Below, in pieces: positions 56,517-64,000 of a DNA stretch of 64,000 nucleotides (position 1 is its first letter; the number at the start of each line of letters is the position of its first letter). Location of the stretch: assembly GCA_026686845.1 (NCBI GenBank), contig JAIVEN010000024.1, positions 3,583,501 through 3,647,500 of the forward strand. The letters run 5' to 3'. The notes below the pieces were generated by a model, which was not told the origin of the DNA, ran no database searches, and saw nothing but the letters and a program-made list of their open reading frames with translations. This DNA is from Adenanthera pavonina. Taxonomy: Eukaryota > Streptophyta > Magnoliopsida > Fabales > Fabaceae. The translations under genes and the position numbers were made by a program.

Positions 56517-57425
56517 ATGTCGATGAGTAATTTTGCTACACTATTATTGCGATCTGTCCTTGAGAAGGACAAACTCAATGGGACCAACTTTCTTGACCGG
56601 TTTAAGAACTTGAGAATTGTTCTCAAGCAGGAAAGAAAGTCATATGTCCTAGATGAACCCATTCCTGAGGAGCTTGCAGCCAATGCTCCAAGAGCCCAAA
56701 AGCATGCCTATAATAAGTATCTCAATGACTCTGTGGATGTAGGATACCTGATGTTAGCTGCCATAATCCCAAAACTTCAGAGAGATCTGGAACATATGGA
56801 GGCTTATGAGATGATTGTGCATCTCAAGGAAATGTTCCAACAATAGGTAAGGCAAGAAAGGTTTGAAACCATGAAAGCCTTACATTCCTGCAAAATGACT
56901 GAGAGTGCATCAGTTAGCTCTCATGTTTTGAAGATGAAAGGCTACATTGATCACCTTGAAAGGCTCGGATTTCCCATAACCCAGGAGTTAGCTACAAATT
57001 TGATCTTAAACCTACTCCTGGAGAGTTATGACTAGTTTGTCATGAACTACAATATGAACAACATGGAGAAATCAATTTTTGAACTGCATGTGATACATAA
57101 AATTGCTGAGCCAAAAACATCATGAAAAAGCCTAGCAGCGTTTTAATGGTTCAAAAAGGAAAAGGAATGAAAAAGAAGAATAAGGGTAAGGGAAAAGGAA
57201 AAGGCCCAGACACTAAGTCCAAGGAGCAAGACAGGCCCAAGTCCAAGCCCAAACCTAAGCCTAATACCAAGAAGGCAAAGCTTCCTAAAGAAGGACTCTG
57301 TTTCTTTTGCAATGAACCCGATCATTGGAAAAGGAACTATAAGCTCTACAAGGAAGATCTAAAACAAAAGAAGAATAATAGGGCTTTTACTTTAGGTATT
57401 TATGCTATAGAAATTAATCTTTCTA
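56517..57425 (+). pseudogene. gag: Angela-like copia gag, broken
   Basis: The ATG at 56517 (MSMSNFATLLL) follows the leader. The gag core is clear: KLNGTNFLDRFKNLRIVLKQ, then YVLDEPIPEE, then MIVHLKEMFQQ. Stops occur at 56844 and near 57031, and a frameshift near 57120. A basic Lys/Gly/Pro-rich linker (57160-57290) leads to the zinc knuckle at 57299-57340. It reads CFFCNEPDHWKRNY, so the last Cys of C-X2-C-X4-H-X4-C is Tyr. Gag would build the particle and bind RNA. The stops, frameshift and lost Cys make this copy inactive. Confidence 0.88.
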
Positions 57426-57890
57426 CTTCTCCAACATGGGCATTAGATACTTCATGTGGAACATACATTTGTACAAATGTGTAGGGTCTTAAAAGGAGTA
57501 GGAAGTTGAAAAAGGGTGAAATAGACCTACGAGTTAGAAATAGAGTAAGAGTTATTACTTTAGCCATAGGCACTTATGAATTAATTTTGTCCAGTGGGCT
57601 TTTGTTAATTTTGAACAATTGCTATTATGTTCCAGCTTTGAGTCAGAACATTGTTTAACTTTCTTATTTAGATAAGGAAGGATTTACTTCAATTATTCGG
57701 AATAAAAAATGTTCTATTTGTTTCAATGACATCTTTTATATGGATGGGGATTTGCATGGTGGTCATTACTATTTGAACCTTGAAGCTCCCAATAAGGGAC
57801 ATATCTATAACGTATCTACCAAGAGGATCAAGTCAAATGATTTGAATCCGACCTACCTATGATGCTGTCGTCTAGGCCACATAAATGAGA
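57426..57890 (+). pseudogene. pol: Angela-like aspartic protease and start of integrase, broken
   Basis: The protease active site reads WALDTSCGTYICTNV at about 57437-57481. The catalytic Asp is present (57446-57448), but the Gly of the usual DTG or DSG is Ser. A stop follows at 57482. Further stops occur near 57656 and 57860. The region before integrase (NLEAPNKGHIYNVS) is typical spacer. The protease would cut the gag-pol polyprotein. Confidence 0.8.
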
Positions 57891-58828
57891 AAAGCATTTC
57901 AAAGCTCCATCAAGATGGACTTCTCAATTCATTTGATTTTGAATCATTTGACACTTGCGAATCTTGTTTATTAGAAAAGATGACAAAGACACCTTTTACT
58001 GGACATAGTGAAAGGGCCATTGACTTATTGTGCCTAATACATACAGATGTATGTGGTTCGTTAAGTACAATTGCCAGAAGTGTTCACCTGTACTTCATTA
58101 CTTTCATATATGATTTTAGTAGATATGGATATATCTATCTAATAAGACATAAATCTGAATCTTTTGAAATGTTCAAAATTTTCCAAAATGAGGTACAGAG
58201 TCAACCTGGCAAATCTATTAAAGCACTTTGATCTGATCAAGGTGGTGAATATTTGAGCCAAGAATTTATTGACTATCTTAGAAATTGTGGAATTGTTTCA
58301 CAATTAACTCCACCGGGAACACCACAGTGGAATGGTGTTTATGAACGGAGGAATCGAACCCTATAAGATGTGGTTCAAACTTTGATGAGTCAAATAGATC
58401 CTCCACCATCCTTTTGGGGCTATGCATTAGAAACAGCTACCTTCGCACTAAATCGTGTTCCATCTAAGGCGATTGAAAAGATCCCATATGAGATATGGAC
58501 TAGAAAGAAGCCTAGTTTGTCTTTTCTCAAGATTTGGGGATGTGAGGCATATGTTAAGCAACAAGCCTCAGATAAGTTAGCACCTAAATTTATAAAATCC
58601 CTTTTTATGGGGTATCCTAAGCAAAATAAGGGATACTACTTCTATAATCCCACTGAGAATAAAATGTTTATTACTCGGAATGGTATCTTTCTAGAAAAAG
58701 AGTTTGTTTCTAAAAGAACCAGTAGGAGTAAGATAAATCTCGAAGAGGTTCGAGACCCACAAAATTGTATTGAGCCAGAGAGGAAGAATGAGAAGACTAA
58801 CAACAAGTTGATGAGCCTACTTAAGTAA
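57855..58828 (+). pseudogene. pol: Angela-like integrase, broken
   Basis: The zinc-binding region is at 57858-57975 (CCRLGHIN, then CESCLL). A stop stands where a Trp is expected and a Cys where the first His is expected. The catalytic core has HTDVCGSLS (first Asp, near 58047), SDQGGEYLS (second Asp, near 58235, with a stop just before it), and NGVYERRNRTL (Glu, near 58340, with a stop after it). The remainder at 58370-58828 is open: WGYALETATFALNRVPSKAI, then PYEIWTRKKPSLSFLKIWGC. All pieces from 57122 to 58828 lie in one frame, interrupted only by stops. Confidence 0.88.
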
Positions 58829-59875
58829 CACAAGGCCCAAGAAGGTCCGATTGGACACGACATCAGCCTCAAATATGTGGATGTCTTTTAACTGATAGTT
58901 GTAATGTGTTGCTCTTGGATCAAGAAGAGCCAACCACCTATCAAGAGGCCATAATGGGATATGACTTTGAAAAATGGTTGCATGCCATGAAGTTTGAGAT
59001 GCAATCCATGTATGACAATCAAGTATGAACCTTGATTAACCCACCTGAAGGTGTAAAAACCATTGGGTGCAAATGGGTTTTTAAGAAGAAAATTGACATG
59101 GATGGCCAAATGCATACCTTCAAAGCACGATTGGTTACAAAAGGATTCAAGCAAACTCATGGTATAGACTATGATGAAACCTTTTTGCCAATCGCCATGA
59201 TTAAGTCTGTCATGATCCTTCTTGCCATTGCAGCATACTATGATTATGAGATTTGGCAGATGGACGTCCAAACAACATTCCTTAATGGAAAGCTGCTTGA
59301 GATGTGTACATGACACAACCTGAGGGTTTTGTACGTCCAGAAGATTCTGCAAAGGTTTGCAAGCTTCAGAGATCCATTTATGGATTGAAGCAAGCTTCTC
59401 GTAGTTGGAATTAATTTTTTTAGGAAGCAGTTAAAGAGTTTGGATTTATCCAAAATGTTGATGAACCTTGTGTTTACAAGAAGGTTAGTGGGAGCACAAT
59501 TTTATTTCTAATGCTTTATGTTGATGATGTCCTACTCATTAGGAATGACATTCTACCTTGTAGAATATCAAGACTTGGTTAGGAAAGTGTTTCTCAATAA
59601 AGGACTTAGGAGAAGCCACCTATATCCTAGGGATTAGAATCTATAGGGATAGATCCAAGAGGCTAATCGACCTAAGTCAGTGCACTTATATAGACAAAGT
59701 ATTGCACAGGTTCAGTATGCAAGATTCAAAGAAGGGTTACATACCCATGTCTCATGGCATCAATCTCAGCAAAGCTCAATGTCCTTATTCACGAGATGAG
59801 CGAGAACGCATGAGCAAGATTCCATATGCTTCGACAATTGGATCTATAATGTGTGCCATATTGTGCACTTGACCG
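58829..59875 (+). pseudogene. pol: Angela-like reverse transcriptase, broken
   Basis: RT starts near 58930 (TYQEAIMGYDFEKWLHAM). It continues at 59032-59313 (GCKWVFKKKIDMDGQMHTFK, ARLVTKGFKQTHGIDYDETF, MDVQTTFLNGKLLEM). After a frameshift come PEGFVRPEDSAKVCKLQRSI, YGLKQASRSW, and the catalytic YVDD at 59517-59528 (LYVDDVLLI). A further frameshift precedes LGKCFSIKDLGEATYILGI near 59580-59635. Three frames are used in all, with several stops. The catalytic Asp pair is intact as sequence. Confidence 0.88.
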
Positions 59876-60480
59876 GATGTATCATATGCCTTGAGCATGA
59901 CTAGTAGATATCAGTCGGATCCAGGTGAGAATCATTGGATTGCTGTCAAGAATATTCTGAAGTACTTAAGAATGACTAAGGATGTATTCTTGGTGTATGG
60001 AGGATTGGAAGACGAGCTGGTTGTAAATGGTTACACAGATGCAAGTTTCCAATCTGACAAAGATGATTCTAGATCATAATCAGGATTCCTATTCTGTTTG
60101 AAGGAGCACTTTGTTGGAAGAGTTCCAAGCAAAGCATTGTAGCTGATTCTACAACAGAAGCTGAGTATCTAACAGCATCAGATGCAGCTAAGGAAGTTGA
60201 TTGGATTAAGAAGTTCATCATTGAGCTTGGAGTGGTGCCTACCATCTCAAATTTGATAGATCTATTTTTTGACAACAACGGCGCAATAGCACAAGCTAAA
60301 GAGCCTAGATCACATCAAAGACCAAATACATACTCAGGCGATATCATCTCATCAGAGAAATCATTGATAGGAGTTATATAAAGATATGCAAAATAGCAAC
60401 TGATGACAATGTTGCTAATCCTCTTACTAAGCCGCTTGCACAGACAAAACATGGGTATCATGTTAGATCAATGGGTATTA
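59876..60480 (+). pseudogene. pol: Angela-like RNase H, broken
   Basis: Markers are PDVSYALSMTSRYQSDPGEN, NGYTDASFQSDKDD (Asp), DSTTEAEYLTASDAAKE (Glu), and DNNGAIAQAKEPRSHQ (Asp). Stops occur at about 59870 and 60078, and a frameshift is needed after 60090. The region ends about 35 bp before the PPT. Order of domains (integrase before RT) confirms the copia type. Confidence 0.85.
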
Positions 60481-60501
60481 GATACATCAACGATTGGGCC
60501 T

Positions 60502-60516
60502 AGTGCAAGTGGTAGT
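60502..60516 (+). promoter_or_regulatory. Polypurine tract of Angela-like element
   Basis: The imperfect purine tract AGTGCAAGTGGTAGT abuts the LTR TG at 60517. Two or three pyrimidines interrupt it, perhaps through decay. Confidence 0.65.
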
Positions 60517-62217
60517 TGTTGGAGATTGTGCGCTAGGCCAATTATTGTATTATGAATATTGTATTTCATTATGAAAAAAGAAAGTGTTTTTACTTACATT
60601 ATTATATTATTTTCATGTTTTTCTTTATCATAATATCCTTGGACAAATTATTTTATCCTAAATATCCCTAGTCAATCATCTTTGTGGGAACAATGATGAA
60701 TTAAGGCCAATATCATTTTGATTGATAATTATGTATGAAGATACAAATCAAAATCATAAGCTCCTGTTAAAGAATAGGCACTAGATTGACCCGTTATAAG
60801 ATAGTTACATGAATCAAGTCATAAGTATATCTCATATATAACCATGTCACTAAGCCCTCAGACCTGAGATCAATATGGCTTCCTACATGGGGAACACTAT
60901 ACTTTGGCATAGTCAAAAGTCACCTTTAATTAGGAGATCATAAAGGCTATAATCAGGCATAGTGGAACTCATGTGGAGGAAGAAGAATGGTCAAGATGGA
61001 ATTTGTTCGTCTAATTAATAGAGAGATATATCTGGGCCCCTCGATGAGTGAGACTGAGAAAATGCATGGCCGTGCTCTAATGGAAGAGTTTCCATTTGTT
61101 CTATCAGTCTACTTAGAGATCGAGAAAGTGATGGTCGAGTAAAATGAGGATGACGTTTCCATACCTCATACTTGACCTATATATAATGAGATAAAAGAGA
61201 TGTGATTGGGGTTATATGATACGTTGCATCGGATCACCGATCGCATATGATTTGGGTAGTCACAATGTCTTGTTAAAGGCCATTTGTGACTTGTGTGTCC
61301 AATAATGTTATTAGCCCACTGCCAACATAGTATGAGCCTACAGGGTCACATACAAGAATGTGCCAACTCGAGCTAGAATGTCTAGATTCATTTAATCTAA
61401 AATGTGTCTAGATTCAATGAATTTAATGTTCAATTTAGGGTGATAGAATTATATATATATATTTGATATATATATATATATATTAAAATTTGAAATTTAT
61501 ATATGTTTGATATATTATATATTTGATATATATTTCAAAATATATATATTGTTCAAATTAATTAGTTTTAAATTTAATTCTATATGATAGATTTAAATTT
61601 AAACTAATGTCATAATCTAAATTTGATTTAGATTAGATTCTAAATTTGAATTTAAACTAATAATATAAATTTGATTTATATGATAAATTAAATCTAGATT
61701 TAATTCTGGATATATATTAGATAGTTAGCTTAAATTTAATCTATTTGATAGATTTAAATTCAAACTAATCTATTTAGTTAATATTTGATTTAGTTTAAAT
61801 TATTGATTTAAATTAAACAAATACCGATTTCTATCTATAGATATTAATATAGACTAGGATACAGAATAAATAGAATTTGAATTACCCTAAAGAGAGAGCG
61901 GCTATACACTCAGAAAGAAAAACTGTATAGACAAACAATGAACAACGAAGGTGTATGGAATTGTAAGGAATCATACAGACATTACAACCAGAGGTGCTAG
62001 CATGCAGTTCAAGTTGGACTCACTGTTCATGTGGATGCCGGTAGAGGGAGCTGATCAATCACGTTAGTTCCTTGGATCCAATGAAATGAAAAAGAACACC
62101 AAGGGACGCACCGGAGGTAAATTATTTTTCTACATCTCAATCTAAACAATGTTGACGGATCCATGGGAGAGAATTTCATGATAGTTTTCCGCTGCGTGTA
62201 TGCTGAAATTCCCAACA
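60517..62217 (+). mobile_element. 3' LTR of Angela/BARE-like copia element
   Basis: It starts TGTTGGAGATTGTGCGC and ends GAAATTCCCAACA, 1701 bp. It is longer than the 5' LTR (about 1583 bp), mainly through extra copies in the AT-rich block and a segment near 61825-61905. No clean target duplication is seen: TTCCA follows it, but the left flank seems to have been deleted. About 80 bp of the host L2 LTR is missing at the insertion point. Confidence 0.88.
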
Positions 62218-63935
62218 TTCCACACATTACATTATCAAGCAAGTTATGAAAACATCATAAAAATCATGCTTAAAACATTTAACACCATATTGTTCATAGA
62301 AAATTCAGCAACATAATGGCTTGGAAAATGGATATCTAGGTGAACAAAATCCCTCATTTAAATAGCCAAATCAACCAATAAAACAAGTTGGAAACAATGT
62401 GGCACATATCAAAGCAATAACATAGCAAGATAATAAGATGCAAAAATGGAACTTGGCTGCCTCTTGATGTGCCACTTGCACCACTTGGCTTTCCTCTTGA
62501 AACCAATGATTTCTCTAGCTTTCTCAAGCTTCCTCAGGTCCCTAGGCATCAATAAACAATGGCTCAAGCCACTGATTTCATGAAGCATAGAGTTCATATA
62601 AAACCCTACAAACCCTTGGAAATCCACTTTAGCTACCTTAGCTTATATCATGAAGCGTATACTTGTTCTTAAGGTTTTTGGCAATGGGGAATCCATTTTT
62701 GACAGCAAAACAATGATATTCACACTCTAATATGGCCTAATGCTCTGACCTAAATTCAACTTAAAAGAGGAAAAAATGGGATTTTTTCAAAACTTACTCA
62801 AATCATACATAGTTTGCTTCCTCTTGCCAAATCTCATGCTTAATCATGATTTTTTGTGGCTTTAAAAAATCATTCCTCCCACAAACACACGGACGTCAAA
62901 ACTGGACAGAGGTTAGCAAGGAAAGAATTTCACAAGAACTAGCTCATACAACCCAAGAATTATGCTAGAAATCATTAAAGCCATGAACTAGCTCCTAACG
63001 ATTTTCCTTGGGTTTTTCTTCTTCCTTTTCCTTCTCCTTTCTCTTCCCTCACTTGGCTGCCACTTCCCTTACTATTTTTGTAGAGTTTCCTATCTCATTT
63101 TAGGTTTGATTTTCGTTCAAGAGTGAAGGGGTATTTATAGGCCACTAATCAAGCATTAATCAAGCTTACTTTTGCTAATTACTTTGACTAGTCTTAAGGC
63201 AAACTTAACCATTAAGTTTCCTTAATTGGTAAGACTTCTAATCTCAACACATGGGCTGCCATGTGTCACCACTTCAAGGGGATAATATCTCCAGGATACT
63301 ATATAATTTTCTCAATCCAATAATATCCTATGTCGGTTACTTTATACCTTGACCGGTAAAGTTATCTTTTGTAGCATAAAATCTCCTTATCAGTACAGGA
63401 TTAAAGTAAACTCGTATCTAGAATTACTTTATGATTCTATCTCTAAAAATCTCCCTTTGCAGTGTCCAATTGCTTTTCATTTGATCTTTTTAGCTTTTAC
63501 ATATCAAAAAGCATGTTTATCAGTAAAAAGTTACTTTTTATCCTTCAACAATGATTATTTCTTTATCCTAAAACATTAACCCTCAATGCCATATACCATT
63601 GGACTTGTCTCATTAAGAGCTTTGTTCTGACACCAATTTTGCATATTTATAAAATTACCCTTAACCTAGGGCTAAATCATAATTTCAAATTCTTCCAGGT
63701 CATTAGCTGTAATTTTTTTCCCAGAACTTTTATTCTTTCTTCCCCATGTAATTTTTTATGCTTTGAGCATAAATACAATTTTCATAATTTCTAGAGGCAA
63801 AAAACATAATTTCTTATTTTTTCATCCAACCGAGAAAAATAAATTTTTTGCTTTATTTCATGCAAAATGGTGTTTGTTCATTTTTGTAAATTCCTTATAC
63901 ATTTCTATATATTTGAGCTTTTTAGAGATGCTACA
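62218..63935 (-). mobile_element. Reversed L2 LTR, right part (LTR 5' end)
   Basis: It continues from 53290. It contains CTTGTTCTTAAGGTTTTTGG near 62659, a minus-strand TATAAATA at 63132-63139, CCATATACCATTGGACTTG near 63590, and ends TTAGAGATGCTACA. The flanking CTGAG at 63936 pairs with CTGAT at 52185, so the whole 52190-63935 block is one LTR insertion with a later nested element. Confidence 0.87.
63132..63139 (-). promoter_or_regulatory. TATA box of L2 LTR
   Basis: TATAAATA on the minus strand at the place equivalent to TATATATA at 8532-8539. A pyrimidine-rich stretch follows in the LTR sense. Confidence 0.5.
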
Positions 63936-64000
63936 CTGAGGCTACTCCTACTGCTACTATTGCTACTGCTGCTACTATTGCTGTCACTCCTCAGGCCTCA
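63936..64000 (+). pseudogene. Continuation of the split SIRE-like env-like ORF
   Basis: The target duplication CTGAG is followed by Thr/Ala-rich codons (EATPTATIATAATIAVTPQA). This matches the first duplicated unit at 51597-51650 (DSLKAAATDVAIVAVSTTTT) and continues the frame left at 52184. The ORF runs off the window. Confidence 0.75.

Noticed and set aside
53291..62217. A clean 5 bp target duplication for the Angela-like element
   Set aside because: TTCCA follows the 3' LTR, but the left flank does not match. About 80 bp of the surrounding L2 LTR is missing, so the left edge was probably deleted.
1..64000. tRNA or rRNA genes
   Set aside because: The only tRNA-like words are short PBS complements next to LTRs. 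No cloverleaf or rRNA sequence was seen.

Overview
This window is a gene-poor, AT-rich stretch of plant nuclear DNA, most likely from a eudicot. It is built almost entirely of nested, decayed LTR retrotransposons. I found no convincing host gene, tRNA or rRNA. The organism call rests on the element lineages present: Ty1/copia elements with an extra env-like ORF, a Ty1/copia element resembling the Angela/BARE lineage, and Ty3/gypsy chromoviruses resembling Tekay/Del. The species cannot be named from the sequence. Almost every open frame that can be recognised is a broken gag, pol or env-like fragment.

Five repeat families explain most of the window. (1) SIRE-like copia LTRs of about 1.65 kb: 728-2370, a diverged relative at 11009-11671 (minus), 19855-22098 (minus, chimeric), a solo LTR at 35549-37212 with target duplication TATGG, and a fragment at 47075-47560. 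(2) A gypsy LTR family of about 2.93 kb, called L2 here. It starts TGTAACATC and ends GGTGTTACA. Recognisable copies are at 3160-5284 (-), 6403-9323 (-, with its PPT attached), 19150-19656 (+), pieces from 19657 to 22456 (-), 22457-24684 (+), 24705 to about 33334 (-), 34080-37652 (-), 42081-45012 (+, target duplication AGAGG) and 52190-63935 (-, target duplication CTGAT/CTGAG). (3) A Tekay-like chromovirus with its own LTR (L1) at 11672-19149, plus L1 fragments at 5302-5829 and 40003-45480. (4) An Angela/BARE-like copia element at 53291-62217. (5) A CACTA-like non-autonomous DNA transposon at 38094-38935.

Layout: 1-2370 is the 3' end of a SIRE-like element (env-like ORF, PPT, LTR). 2371-9358 holds reversed L2 LTRs and an inverted L1 scrap. 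9390-11671 is a reversed SIRE-like gag, PBS and LTR. 11672-19149 is the Tekay-like element, in which gag is fused to the end of RT by deletion and a 424 bp LTR sits in the 3' LTR. 19150-22456 is a mosaic containing a 75 bp palindrome-bearing tandem repeat. 22457-33334 holds two L2 LTRs tail to tail, and 23868-31060 is a five-unit tandem array of 1438/1439 bp across that inverted junction. 33335-39990 contains an L2 LTR split by a solo SIRE-like LTR, then the least TE-like DNA with the CACTA-like element. 39987-45480 is a reversed L1-type LTR with PBS, split by a complete L2 solo LTR. 47075-64000 is a deleted SIRE-like element (RT, RNase H, env-like ORF). Its env-like ORF is split by an L2 LTR, which is itself split by the Angela-like element.

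The strongest unexplained structures are the 7.2 kb array of inverted LTR tails, the array of paired GGTTAT-N4-ATAACC palindromes spaced 22 bp apart, and the iterated CAGACGAA and AAATTCGAATTT motifs in SIRE-like U3 sequence, which recur between RNase H and the env-like ORF. I see no evidence for a wholly new multi-gene system. All family and identity calls were made by eye.
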